NCBI RefSeq assembly: GCF_009184635.1
Contig: NZ_WELI01000002.1
Span: 62,001 to 126,000, forward strand
Direction: 5' to 3'
DNA length: 64,000 nucleotides
Source: Rudanella paleaurantiibacter
GTDB taxonomy: Bacteria; Bacteroidota; Bacteroidia; Cytophagales; Spirosomataceae
In this document: positions 9,306 to 17,466 of the stretch, one piece after another
Layout of the letters: each line of letters begins with the position of its first letter
Numbering within the stretch: the first letter of the stretch is position 1
Translations under genes and position numbers: made by a program
The notes under the pieces: model-generated
What the model was told of the DNA's origin: nothing
What the model saw: only the letters and a program-made list of their open reading frames with translations
The model's database searches: none

Positions 9306-10430
9306 ATGGCGCCCCTTTTTCGTGTCTTTTTGTTTCTCCTGTTCATCGCGAGCCATGCCCCAACACAGGCCCAGTGGACCAAACGGCCCCGCGAATACGG
9401 CATCCGGTTTGGGGTTATCCCGACGGGGCCACTCAACGCCATTACCGATGTGCCGGGGGTTCGGGTGGGTCAGGTAACGCTCCTGCACGGCCCGAATGTC
9501 CGAACAGGCGTAACGGCCGTATTGCCGCACCCGGGCAATCTGTTTCGCCAGAAAAGCCCGGCGGCTATTTACATCGGCAACGGATTCGGCAAACTGACCG
9601 GCTACAGTCAGGTCGAAGAGCTGGGCACGCTCGAAACCCCGATTGTGCTGACCAATACGCTCAGCGTACCCACCGCTACCGACGCCCTCATCGACTACAC
9701 ACTCACGCAGCCCGGCAATGAAGAGGTCCGCTCGGTTAACCCCGTGGTGGGCGAAACCAACGACGGTTACCTCAACGACATTCGGGGGCGGCACGTTACC
9801 AAAGCGCATGTGTTGCAGGCACTCTGGGAGGCCAACACCGGGCCGGTTCAGGAGGGCAACGTGGGCGCTGGTACGGGTACCGTTTGTTTTGGGTTCAAAG
9901 GTGGAATCGGTACGGCTTCGCGAAAGTTGCCCGGCAGTTTGGGCGGCTACACCGTGGGCGTACTGGTGCAAACCAATTTCGGCGGGGTGTTACAAATTGG
10001 CGGGATGCCGATCGGTGTCGAGCTGGGCAAGTTCAGCTTTAAAGAAAAGCTGGATGGCTCGTGCATGATGGTGGTACTGACCGATGCTCCGCTCGACGCC
10101 CGCAACCTGAAACGATTGGCCAAGCGGGCTTTTATGGGTCTGGCCCAAACGGGCGGAATAGCCTCGAACGGCAGTGGCGATTACGTGATTGCTGTCTCAA
10201 CGGCCTACCAGATTCCGCACGACTCCGCCGAAGCGTTCGATCAGGTCAAGGTTTTGCGTAACGATTCGGTCTCGCCCCTGTTTATGGCCGCCATCGAAGC
10301 CACCGAAGAGGCCATCATCAACTCCCTGTTTGCGGCCCGCACCCTCACCGGCGACGGTGGTCACACGGCCGAGCAGCTCCCCGTGGAGAAAGTGGTGGAA
10401 ATAATCAGGAAGGCCGGGCAACTGAAATAA
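9306..10430 (+). CDS. P1 (DmpA/S58) family aminopeptidase, exported
   Basis: 374 residues. Signal peptide of about 22 residues ending APTQAQ, then the S58 fold with TDVPGVRVGQVTL near the N-terminus. The nucleophile is S290 in SNGSGDY, the residue that in DmpA-type Ntn hydrolases becomes the new N-terminus after self-cleavage between G and S, making alpha and beta chains. NVGAGTGTVCFGFKGGIGT is another family signature. It probably acts in the periplasm as a beta- or D-aminopeptidase. Monocistronic, closed by the hairpin at 10440-10471. Confidence 0.94.
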   Translation: MAPLFRVFLFLLFIASHAPTQAQWTKRPREYGIRFGVIPTGPLNAITDVPGVRVGQVTLLHGPNVRTGVTAVLPHPGNLFRQKSPAAIYIGNGFGKLTGYSQVEELGTLETPIVLTNTLSVPTATDALIDYTLTQPGNEEVRSVNPVVGETNDGYLNDIRGRHVTKAHVLQALWEANTGPVQEGNVGAGTGTVCFGFKGGIGTASRKLPGSLGGYTVGVLVQTNFGGVLQIGGMPIGVELGKFSFKEKLDGSCMMVVLTDAPLDARNLKRLAKRAFMGLAQTGGIASNGSGDYVIAVSTAYQIPHDSAEAFDQVKVLRNDSVSPLFMAAIEATEEAIINSLFAARTLTGDGGHTAEQLPVEKVVEIIRKAGQLK

Positions 10431-10439
10431 GGGCAAAAC

Positions 10440-10471
10440 ACCAAAGCCGGGCTTGTGAGCCCGGCTTTGGT
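10440..10471. terminator. Bidirectional terminator hairpin between convergent genes
   Basis: A 14-bp perfect stem (10440-10453 with 10458-10471) and a 4-nt loop lie between the P1 peptidase stop and the stop of the convergent DinB gene. Confidence 0.85.
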
Positions 10472-10476
10472 CTGTA

Positions 10477-11007
10477 TCAGAACAGTTTTTCGTTCGGGGG
10501 TTTGATTCCCTTCATCCGAATGTAAATGGTTGTCTGGCCCCGGTGGTGAGTCTGGTGTTCAAATCCTTTCGTAAAAGCCAACTCGCGCGACATCTCGTTC
10601 TTGCCAAATTTGACCGTTTCGGCCATCTGGGCATCCGTTGTGCCTTTCAGGGCGTCGATCACAAAATCGTAGCTGTCCAGAACTGCCTTGCTCAAAGCCG
10701 CTTTTGTTTTCAACTCCTCCATTTTCTCCATCTGCTTACCGGCCATCGGGTTGGCTTTACCCGTAGCAATAGAGCCAAACAGATAATTGCCGCTGGCCAG
10801 GTGCAGCATCTGCTCGGCAAAGCTCCGAATCTCCGGCGTCGGTTTGAAATTCGTACCATCCTCGGGCATAGCGTCGAGGTATTCTTTCGTGTACTCTTTG
10901 GCTCGTTGCCATTCGGTAAGCTGCTGGCTTACACCCGTCATGGGTCGGTAACTACTCAAAACCGTTGTCACGGCGAGCAGCAAAAAGGGAAGTAAAAGGC
11001 GTTTCAT
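10477..11007 (-). CDS. DinB superfamily protein with signal peptide
   Basis: 176 residues. N-terminal signal (MKRLLLPFLLLAVTTVLSSY), then a four-helix DinB bundle. The three metal-binding histidines of the family can be placed in AEQMLHLA and FEHQTHHRGQ. DinB/YfiT proteins are metal-dependent; many act as thiol transferases, but no function can be assigned here. The export signal implies a periplasmic location, common for Bacteroidota members. Confidence 0.85.
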   Translation of the reverse strand: MKRLLLPFLLLAVTTVLSSYRPMTGVSQQLTEWQRAKEYTKEYLDAMPEDGTNFKPTPEIRSFAEQMLHLASGNYLFGSIATGKANPMAGKQMEKMEELKTKAALSKAVLDSYDFVIDALKGTTDAQMAETVKFGKNEMSRELAFTKGFEHQTHHRGQTTIYIRMKGIKPPNEKLF

Positions 11008-11169
11008 GCGATAATGAGTCTATTTTCCGTTCAACGTACGAAAAATATCCCAAATCTCTCTGCTATCCCCAGGCCGAGTTCGGGAAGGGTAATGAAGCCC
11101 GATACCCACGTCGGTGAAAGCTGCACAAAAACGGGCTGTAATTTGTTCTTTATCAAACGAAACAGCGTT

Positions 11170-11721
11170 ATGAAACAAGCAATCAATATAGTCGCGGTTC
11201 TGCTGCTGACGGGGCTTCTGGCAGCCTGTTCGCCCTACCGGGTGATTCGTAATCAGGCCGACAAAGGGGCTACCTGGTCATCGTATCGGACGTTTGCGTT
11301 TATCGATACAACCGGTATTGCCCGAGTACCCCGCCCTACCTACGGGGCGGCCCTGGAACAGATAAAACAGGCTGTGCAGGCTCAGCTACAAAGCCGGGGT
11401 TACCAACTCAGCACCGACAACCCCGACCTGCTGGTAAACCTTGGGGCCGTGGTGCAGGAGAAAACCCAAACCCGCCAAACTACCATTCGTGAAGCGCCCG
11501 TGTATATGGGACAGCGCCGGTACAGTTGGCGTAGCCAGGAGGTGCCAGTGAGTACCTACGAAGAAGGCACCGTGAACCTGCACATTATAGACGCCCAAAG
11601 AAACGCCCTTGTGTGGGACGTAGCCGTGTCGAGCGTGCTGACGCGCCGGAGCCTGTCGGCGGAGCAAATTGGGCAGGCAGTAGCTAAAGTCTTTGGAAAA
11701 TTTCCGGGCAAAGCGGGTTAA
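11170..11721 (+). CDS. DUF4136 lipoprotein
   Basis: 183 residues from ATG at 11170; longer in-frame extensions lack coding character and would bury the signal. The lipobox LLAAC puts the lipidated cysteine at C20. DUF4136 features are the YRTFAFIDT strand near the N-terminus and the GTVNLHIIDAQRNALVWDVAVSS strand near the C-terminus. Family members are envelope lipoproteins of unknown role. Isolated gene, ended by a perfect 15-bp hairpin. Confidence 0.88.
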   Translation: MKQAINIVAVLLLTGLLAACSPYRVIRNQADKGATWSSYRTFAFIDTTGIARVPRPTYGAALEQIKQAVQAQLQSRGYQLSTDNPDLLVNLGAVVQEKTQTRQTTIREAPVYMGQRRYSWRSQEVPVSTYEEGTVNLHIIDAQRNALVWDVAVSSVLTRRSLSAEQIGQAVAKVFGKFPGKAG

Positions 11722-11749
11722 CAACGTCCCGGCCCACGTATTAAAACAA

Positions 11750-11781
11750 AACCGGGCGACTCAAAATTGAGTCGCCCGGTT
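11750..11781. terminator. Strong hairpin terminator, perfect 15-bp stem
   Basis: Arms 11750-11764 and 11767-11781 are perfect complements with a 2-nt spacer and flanking A/T runs. It sits between convergent DUF4136 and response-regulator genes and probably works in both directions. Confidence 0.88.
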
Positions 11782-11808
11782 GCTGTAAACGCTATGCATT
11801 AGCCAGAA

Positions 11809-12522
11809 TCAGGCTTGTTCAGGTTCGTCGGTAAACATGTACCCAACGCCCTTGAGGGTTCGGATATAGGTCTCGCCAATCTTCTCACGGAGTTTACGGA
11901 TGTGTACATCGACCGTACGTTCGAGCACGTAAATGTCGGCTCCCCAAATTCGCTGTAGCAGCTCTTCCCGACTAAACACCTTGTTGGGATGCTGGGCCAG
12001 AAAAAACAGCAATTCAAATTCTTTCTTGGGTAACACCACTGATTTCTCGCCGAAGTTGGCCGAGTAATTCTGCCGATTGATGGTTAGGCCCGCAATCTCG
12101 ATCCGGTCGCCGGGGTCGGCTTTCTGAGCCTCGCGCCGAAACAGGGCATTAATCCGGCTCATGAGGGCGCGGGGCTTAATCGGTTTGGTAATGTAGTCGT
12201 CGGCTCCAATGTCAAAGGCCGCCACCTCCGAGTACTCTTCCGACCGGGCAGTGAGGTACAGAATGTAGGTTTGCCGAAGTTCGGGAATCGCCCGCATTTG
12301 TCGCCCGGTTTCAATACCGTCAAGCTGGGGCATCATGATATCGAGCAATACCAGCTCGGGCATATACGTGCGGGCAACCTCCAGGGCTTTGAGGCCGTCC
12401 ATGGCGGTGCGCACATCGTAGCCCTCTTTTTCCAGATTGTATTGAAGCAACTCGACCAGATCCGCGTCATCGTCAACAACCAGAACGCGGTGAGCAGAAG
12501 TAGATGCTTTGGTAGGATTCAT
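11809..12522 (-). CDS. OmpR/PhoB-family response regulator
   Basis: 237 residues from ATG at 12522. The receiver domain has the acidic pocket VVDDDAD and phospho-acceptor D61 in LLDIMMPQLDG, a conserved TARSEE threonine and the switch lysine in DYITKPIKP. The C-terminal winged helix has LPKKEFELLFFLAQHP and VDVHIRKLREKIG, with the usual YIRTLKGVGYMF end. No histidine kinase gene is adjacent, so the partner lies elsewhere. The TTG two codons upstream is not preferred. Confidence 0.95.
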   Translation of the reverse strand: MNPTKASTSAHRVLVVDDDADLVELLQYNLEKEGYDVRTAMDGLKALEVARTYMPELVLLDIMMPQLDGIETGRQMRAIPELRQTYILYLTARSEEYSEVAAFDIGADDYITKPIKPRALMSRINALFRREAQKADPGDRIEIAGLTINRQNYSANFGEKSVVLPKKEFELLFFLAQHPNKVFSREELLQRIWGADIYVLERTVDVHIRKLREKIGETYIRTLKGVGYMFTDEPEQA

Positions 12523-12746
12523 CAGCAAGCCGATTGAACAGATGGTGACCCGAAATTAGGGCGTACTATGCGTATTTTATCACGATTGGGTGAGTCTTAA
12601 CATAAAGATAACAGGTTTTTGCGCCCTAACTCAACGCTCGAACGGGTAAATATGCTCTGCCAGATGCTAATAATTTCTGGCCTATGTGGCTTATTCGCGG
12701 TTAGTATCGCAAGTACATCCTGGTACCGCCATTCGCACGCACATTT

Positions 12747-13895
12747 ATGCAAAATCGCTCTCCTGAAATTCAACTTCCCCCCTACGCACGTCTGACGTGT
12801 ATCCTGATCTCACTGGTCATTATTGTCTATGGCCTGTCGGTACTTCAGGAAACACTCGTTCCGTTGGTGTTTGCCGTTATGTTTTCGGCTATTCTGTTCC
12901 CGCTGTGTCGGCGGCTCGAACAATGGGGTGTGCCCCGGGTAGGTGCTATTCTTATTTGCATTACGCTTGCACTTGCCATTCTGTACGGCCTGTTTTATCT
13001 GATCAGCATTCAAATCGGTAATTTTACCCAGGAGGGGCCCCGGCTGCTGAAACGGGCCAATCAGATTCTCGATCAACTTCAGCGATACGCCGATACGCAC
13101 AACATCGACCGTCGGCGGGTGGTAGCCGAGGTACGTAAATACCTCAACTCGTCGCTCGAAAATGCCGGTACCGTTCTGACCTCTACCCTCTTGGCCACCA
13201 CCAATACCTTATCGACCATTGCGCTGCTGCCCTTATTCATTTTCTTTTTTCTGCTTTACCGCGATTTTTTCAAGTCGTTTTTCTACAAGATTTTCGGGCA
13301 TACCCGCAAGACCAAAGTCGATGTAGTATTCAGTCAGATTTACACTGTTGTGAAGGATTATCTGGTCGGGCTGGTGCTGGTTATTATCATCGTCGGGATT
13401 CTGAACACGGTGGGTCTGCTCATTCTGGGGGTCGATTACGCTGTGTTTTTCGGCTTCTTTGGCGCCTTTATGATCCTGATTCCCTACGTAGGTATCGCCA
13501 TCGGGTCGGTACTGCCCGCCCTGTTCACACTGGGTACTCACCCCAACCCGCTCGTAGCGCTTGGCGTGGTGGGCGTGTTTCTGTTTGTGCAGGTGCTCGA
13601 AGGCAATTTCATCACGCCCTACATTGTCGGCTCCAAAGTGAGTATCAACCCGCTGGCGGCCATTATTGTCCTCATTTTATGGGGGCAGTTATGGGGTCTA
13701 CCGGGCCTGATTCTGGCCTTGCCGCTCACGGCCATTTTAAAGGTCCTATTCGATGCCGTCGACGACCTGAAGCCCTACGGGTTTCTGCTGGGTGAGGCCG
13801 AAAAGCCCCGCCCGCCCATCAAAAACATTCAGGAGCTTACCGACCAGCTCCCCGAGCGAGTCCGCCGAATTGGTCGTTCGGATGTAAAAAAATAA
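12747..13895 (+). CDS. AI-2E family transporter (PerM/YdiK-like membrane protein)
   Basis: 382 residues with about eight hydrophobic segments, including a pair near residues 15-75 and several between 150 and 350. PF01594 signatures include the long amphipathic part between the second and third helix groups, and LIPYVGIAIGSVLPA with EGNFITPYIVG and LWGLPGLILALPLTAILK near the end. Members export small molecules or ions (AI-2 in E. coli TqsA, Na+/H+ exchange in others); the substrate here is unknown. Monocistronic. Confidence 0.92.
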   Translation: MQNRSPEIQLPPYARLTCILISLVIIVYGLSVLQETLVPLVFAVMFSAILFPLCRRLEQWGVPRVGAILICITLALAILYGLFYLISIQIGNFTQEGPRLLKRANQILDQLQRYADTHNIDRRRVVAEVRKYLNSSLENAGTVLTSTLLATTNTLSTIALLPLFIFFFLLYRDFFKSFFYKIFGHTRKTKVDVVFSQIYTVVKDYLVGLVLVIIIVGILNTVGLLILGVDYAVFFGFFGAFMILIPYVGIAIGSVLPALFTLGTHPNPLVALGVVGVFLFVQVLEGNFITPYIVGSKVSINPLAAIIVLILWGQLWGLPGLILALPLTAILKVLFDAVDDLKPYGFLLGEAEKPRPPIKNIQELTDQLPERVRRIGRSDVKK

Positions 13896-13920
13896 AAGAG
13901 CCGGGGCGGCTCTTTTATTT
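13890..13920 (+). terminator. Intrinsic terminator of the AI-2E family gene
   Basis: Stem aaataaaagagcc / ggctcttttattt (13890-13902 with 13908-13920) overlaps the stop codon and ends in a T-rich tail. Confidence 0.85.
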
Positions 13921-13971
13921 AACCTGAGTTATGGATAAATTCTCTTTTAAGCAATTGATTTATAAGTAGAT

Positions 13972-14061
13972 GCTGACGCTAAGGGCTTCGACAGGCTGAG
14001 CCTGACAGGGTGCCCCCAAGGTTATAGTCAGGCTGAGCCTGTCGAAGCCCCTGGCGTCAGC
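13972..14061. repeat. Nested intergenic palindrome with CTTCGACAGGCTGAGCCTGA arms
   Basis: Inner arms 13983-14005 and 14028-14050 are perfect 23-bp complements; outer arms gctgacgc (13972-13979) and gcgtcagc (14054-14061) close a larger hairpin. Similar CTTCGACAGGCTCAGCC-type palindromes are known as dispersed repeats in many bacterial genomes. It separates the AI-2E terminator from the convergent LON-domain gene. Confidence 0.85.
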
Positions 14062-14083
14062 CATTTTTCATGATTCACATTAG

Positions 14084-14761
14084 TTAAAACTTCAGCGGGT
14101 CCAGATTTTTGAAGTGTCCATTCATACGGATACGCTGCTTGGTACGTTCCATCTCCGACACCACCGGAATCACCTTGGTCAGGTGATCGATCAGGTATTT
14201 TTGTCGTTCGGCTTCGGTGGGCAGGGTCAGCAAATCGTACTCCTGCTCAATAGACAACCCCACTTTATGACCGACCCGGTACGAGAGCGCCGGCTCATCG
14301 GGCCGTATCTCGTCGGTTTCGATCTGAAGCAAGTCGTACAGACGTTCGAGCAAGCCCAACAACTGCTCCCGATGCACACTGAAGAGGTCGCCCGGCAAGT
14401 CGTTGCCCGGCAAGTCGTCGCCCGGCGATCCGTCGCCCGGTCCCACCAGGGTGACGTCACCTCCGGCGTATAGTTTGCCCGGAACCGGATTGGTAAAGTT
14501 TAGTAACTGAAATACGCGGAGGCCTTTCGTTTTGATGTCCATCCGGCCGTCTTCGTACCGTTTATGCAGGGTCGTTATATGGACCTCAGTACCGTACCCA
14601 GGCAGTTTATTATCGATAAAAACAGGAATACCGAAAGTGGTTTGCCCCTCCAGGCATTCGTTAATTAACTGGCGATAACGAGGCTCGAAAATATGCAGGT
14701 TGAGGTCTTCACCCGGAAACACAACCAGATTCAACGGAAACAAGGCAAGTTTTTTCTCCAT
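14084..14761 (-). CDS. LON peptidase substrate-binding domain protein (no protease domain)
   Basis: 225 residues from ATG at 14761 (MEKKLALFPLNLVVFPGE, the standard start of stand-alone LON-N proteins). It has the N-terminal LON fold (HIFEPRYRQLI, IPVF) and a helical C-terminus, with no ATPase or Ser-Lys protease part. Function of such proteins is poorly defined. The gene follows gldH after 16 bp and is probably co-transcribed. In the middle, residues around 108-124 are a run of PGD/PGN-type repeats encoded by 15-bp tandem units, so this linker is likely length-variable. Confidence 0.88.
   Translation of the reverse strand: MEKKLALFPLNLVVFPGEDLNLHIFEPRYRQLINECLEGQTTFGIPVFIDNKLPGYGTEVHITTLHKRYEDGRMDIKTKGLRVFQLLNFTNPVPGKLYAGGDVTLVGPGDGSPGDDLPGNDLPGDLFSVHREQLLGLLERLYDLLQIETDEIRPDEPALSYRVGHKVGLSIEQEYDLLTLPTEAERQKYLIDHLTKVIPVVSEMERTKQRIRMNGHFKNLDPLKF
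14390..14443. repeat. 15-bp minisatellite inside the LON-domain gene
   Basis: About 3.5 tandem units of gcccggcaagtcgty start at 14390, 14405, 14420 and 14435, with two to three changes in the third unit. The unit is a multiple of three, so gain or loss of copies keeps the frame and would change the length of a PGD-rich linker. Confidence 0.85.
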
Positions 14762-14777
14762 AGGAAGGTCGTCAAAA

Positions 14778-15254
14778 CTATTTACCGGCTTTTTCCACCG
14801 AAATACCCACACTCAACACATCGGGCAGGGGATTTTGGCGCATGTACTGTTTGATGCGGATGGTGTACTGCCCCGGTTTGGGAAACTGATAATTAGGCTT
14901 GATAAGCACTTTGTGATCAAAAATATCGCCTAGTCCGTCGCCACGAGGCTCACCCGTTTTGGGGTCCATCAGAATCAGCTCGTCGAGCCGCGACTCAATC
15001 ACGCGCCCGCTCGAATCGCTCAGATAGCGCGTCAGGTAGAGATTGTAATATGGGTACGACAAGGCATTCCGCAGGTTGTAATACACATTGTACCGCTGGT
15101 TGGCATCCTCGATCCGAAACGTAAACGCCGGGGCGTGGTTCACAAACCATTTGCCATCTTCAATGTCTTCGTACTCACTATAAACCGTATTGGTATCACA
15201 GGCCGTTAGCCAGACCGAAAGCAGGAGCACAAGCAGGCCCAATCGATGTTTCAT
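14778..15254 (-). CDS. gldH: Gliding motility lipoprotein GldH
   Basis: 158 residues with a lipoprotein signal (WLTAC, C19). The body YSEYEDIEDGKWFVNHAPAFTFRI, the NVYYNLRNALSYPYYNLYL strand and YTIRIKQYMRQNPLPDVLSVGI are typical of GldH. GldH is needed for gliding and chitin use in Flavobacterium and is thought to support the type IX secretion/gliding machinery at the envelope. The ricT gene, often a neighbour of gldH in this phylum (recalled, not checked), lies 6.7 kb away on the same strand with accessory genes between. Confidence 0.93.
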   Translation of the reverse strand: MKHRLGLLVLLLSVWLTACDTNTVYSEYEDIEDGKWFVNHAPAFTFRIEDANQRYNVYYNLRNALSYPYYNLYLTRYLSDSSGRVIESRLDELILMDPKTGEPRGDGLGDIFDHKVLIKPNYQFPKPGQYTIRIKQYMRQNPLPDVLSVGISVEKAGK

Positions 15255-15297
15255 TCCCTCTATGAGTTTTCACAAATCTACCATCTGGCACGTCCGC

Positions 15298-15327
15298 TTG
15301 CAAACTATAAGAATAGTTCTAACTTTG
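15298..15327 (+). promoter_or_regulatory. Promoter of the BlaI-M56 pair with embedded operator palindrome
   Basis: TTG (15298-15300) and TAACTTTG (15320-15327) are separated by exactly 19 bp, matching the Bacteroidota promoter consensus. The spacer holds the perfect palindrome AACTAT-AAGA-ATAGTT (15303-15318). A BlaI-family dimer bound there would cover the space between both promoter boxes, so autorepression is likely. The start codon of the regulator is 40 bp downstream. Confidence 0.7.
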
Positions 15328-15366
15328 CTCTGGCAGCGACGCTGTTGGAACAAATCGGACGACCCC

Positions 15367-15729
15367 ATGGAAAAACTAACGGCAAAAGAAGAAGAAGTAA
15401 TGCAGGTGCTCTGGAAATTAGAGCGCGCTTACGTCAAAGATATGCTTCCGTACTTCGATAACCCACCGTTGCACTACAACACGGTATCGACCATTATTCG
15501 CAATCTGGAAGAGAAAGGCTATGTGGGCCACCGGGCGTACGGCAACACACACGAGTACTACGCCATTATCGAAAAAGAAGACTACCAGAACCGCTTTGTG
15601 CTGAAGCGCGTAGTGGCCGATTATTTCGACAATTCGTACAAGAACCTGGTGAGCTACTTTGCGCAGAACGAGAAAATCTCGGCCGATGAGTTACGGGAAA
15701 TTCTGGCCATGATCGACAAACAGAAATGA
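15367..15729 (+). CDS. BlaI/MecI/CopY-family transcriptional repressor
   Basis: 120 residues from ATG at 15367; the longer open frame runs back over gldH and the promoter and is rejected. Winged-helix motif LTAKEEEVMQVLWKLERAYV followed by NTVSTIIRNLEEKGYVGH. BlaI-type repressors are cut by a partner M56 protease when an envelope signal arrives. That partner follows after a 1-bp gap. The palindrome in the promoter is the probable operator. No beta-lactamase gene is nearby, so the regulated genes may be only this pair or distant. Confidence 0.95.
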   Translation: MEKLTAKEEEVMQVLWKLERAYVKDMLPYFDNPPLHYNTVSTIIRNLEEKGYVGHRAYGNTHEYYAIIEKEDYQNRFVLKRVVADYFDNSYKNLVSYFAQNEKISADELREILAMIDKQK

Positions 15730-15730
15730 C

Positions 15731-17437
15731 ATGGCACCGCTCGCCTACCTGCTACAGGCCAATCTGATTCTGCTGATTCTTGTACTGGCCTATGGTGGGC
15801 TGGTTGGGCGTACTACCCGATTTCGGCTCAACCGGGTCGTGCTTTGGCTGCTTGTGCTGGCCGCCATAGGCTCACCCGTAACCCGGTGGCCTCAGGTGCA
15901 GCCTGAACCTATACGCCGGGCTGTAAGTCGGACGGCCGATGTGCTTCGCGAGCCTCTCAATGCCGTAACCCCCACCCAACCGCCGGTATTTTTCCGATTC
16001 CCGGACGGTAAAACGTATCCGGCTTCGTTCAACCCAACACCCCGGCCTAACTGGGGCACTCTGGCCTGGTGGGCGTATGGTCTTTTCACACTCGGGCTGG
16101 CTCTTCGGCTAATCCGGCGGTTGATCCGGCTGCGGGTGCTCATCGAAACGGGTACCTGGACCCACTATCCCGACTTTACACTGGTGCAGGCCCCGGTCGA
16201 CGACCCGTTTTCGTTTGGGCGGTTTGTAGTGCTCGACCAGCATCGGTACAGCGCTTGTCAGCTCGACCAGATACTGCGGCACGAGCGGGCACACATAGAT
16301 CAGAACCATACGGCCGACGTATTGCTGGCCGAGCTTGTCACGCTGGCCTTTCCGCTCAACCCGGCGGCTTACCGCTACCGGCGGCTGGTACGGCAAAATC
16401 TGGAGTATCTGGCCGACGAGACCGTATTGGCCGAAGGTGTGGATGCGCGGGTGTATCAGTACAGTTTATTGCAGGTGAGTCTCGGCACTACAGCAGTGGC
16501 CCTACCCAGCCGCTTCAACGAGCCATCGCTGGCCGACCGCATCCGAATGATGCTACGGCCCCGGTCGGGGGCCTGGAGCTGGGCGCGGTACTGGGTGCTC
16601 GCGGGCGTATTGGGCGTGGTAGTGCTGGTACTGTCGTTGCGCGAACTGGGCACAACCCCACTGCTGACCCCTCCACGCACCAACTCTCCCGACTGCCCCA
16701 ACCTGAACTGGGTGAACTTCTCGTTCAACTCAGATAAAGAAGAATGGACCGACAAGCTCATTTTCCGGAATGGCCGTACCCGACCCCAACTACCCAATAT
16801 GAATGTAATTGGGCTGGTAGGCAATCATCTTACGGTCACGGAAGAGTACCGGTACAATACCGATGTATTCATCGACTGTCAACCTGCTTCGTTAGCCGCC
16901 CTGAGCCGAATCGAGAGCGAGTATATTGATGAGCTGTACGTGTATGAGCAAGCGCCTTACTCCGAGCGAAGCGCCGATAAGCCCTGGCGTATTGTGGTAC
17001 AAACCAGCCCCCGTGCCATATTTCCGAACCCCTCCCGGAATCAGTTTCTCACCTTTTTGCAGGCTGCGGCCATGAGCCCCAATCCGCTGGGCAAACAGGA
17101 TTCGTTTTCGATGAACGATGTGCTCGAAGCCACCTTTTTTCACCGCAAAAACGTGCTGGTAGAGCGCACCAAAAACGAGCATCTGAAACTCTACGACGAT
17201 CTGATAGCCAATACCGACGTGCTGATTAACGGCCTGCCCGCGTCGGCCAAAGAAGTGCAGACCATACACGTGCGGGAGGTTGATAAAATTTACACGGCCG
17301 AGCGTCATTTTGCGCTTTGGTTCCGGCCCGACAGCCCCGCCAAACGGTTTGTACTGTCTATTGAAACCAGCCCCCGCCGGGCCAAACGCGATAGCAGTTA
17401 CTATGTATTCAGCCCGTTTTATTCGGGGGATTTTTGA
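15731..17437 (+). CDS. M56 family (BlaR1-like) membrane metallopeptidase/sensor
   Basis: 568 residues. Membrane segments near residues 5-25 and 35-50, another at about 110-128, then the zinc motif HERAH at 184-188 with a downstream glutamate in ENLEYLADE-like context, and a fourth membrane segment near 287-305. The rest is an extracytoplasmic domain of about 260 residues not recognisable as a penicillin-binding sensor, so the signal is unknown. It is coupled to the upstream BlaI-type repressor. Its last 15 codons reappear at 19853-19899 with only synonymous changes. Confidence 0.93.
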   Translation: MAPLAYLLQANLILLILVLAYGGLVGRTTRFRLNRVVLWLLVLAAIGSPVTRWPQVQPEPIRRAVSRTADVLREPLNAVTPTQPPVFFRFPDGKTYPASFNPTPRPNWGTLAWWAYGLFTLGLALRLIRRLIRLRVLIETGTWTHYPDFTLVQAPVDDPFSFGRFVVLDQHRYSACQLDQILRHERAHIDQNHTADVLLAELVTLAFPLNPAAYRYRRLVRQNLEYLADETVLAEGVDARVYQYSLLQVSLGTTAVALPSRFNEPSLADRIRMMLRPRSGAWSWARYWVLAGVLGVVVLVLSLRELGTTPLLTPPRTNSPDCPNLNWVNFSFNSDKEEWTDKLIFRNGRTRPQLPNMNVIGLVGNHLTVTEEYRYNTDVFIDCQPASLAALSRIESEYIDELYVYEQAPYSERSADKPWRIVVQTSPRAIFPNPSRNQFLTFLQAAAMSPNPLGKQDSFSMNDVLEATFFHRKNVLVERTKNEHLKLYDDLIANTDVLINGLPASAKEVQTIHVREVDKIYTAERHFALWFRPDSPAKRFVLSIETSPRRAKRDSSYYVFSPFYSGDF

Positions 17438-17466
17438 GGCTTTGTAGCGGATTCTCGTCGGGCACC

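Noticed and set aside
15190-15366. N-terminal extension of the BlaI-type regulator
   Set aside because: The extension overlaps gldH on the other strand and covers the promoter and operator; family members start at MEKLTAKEEEV.
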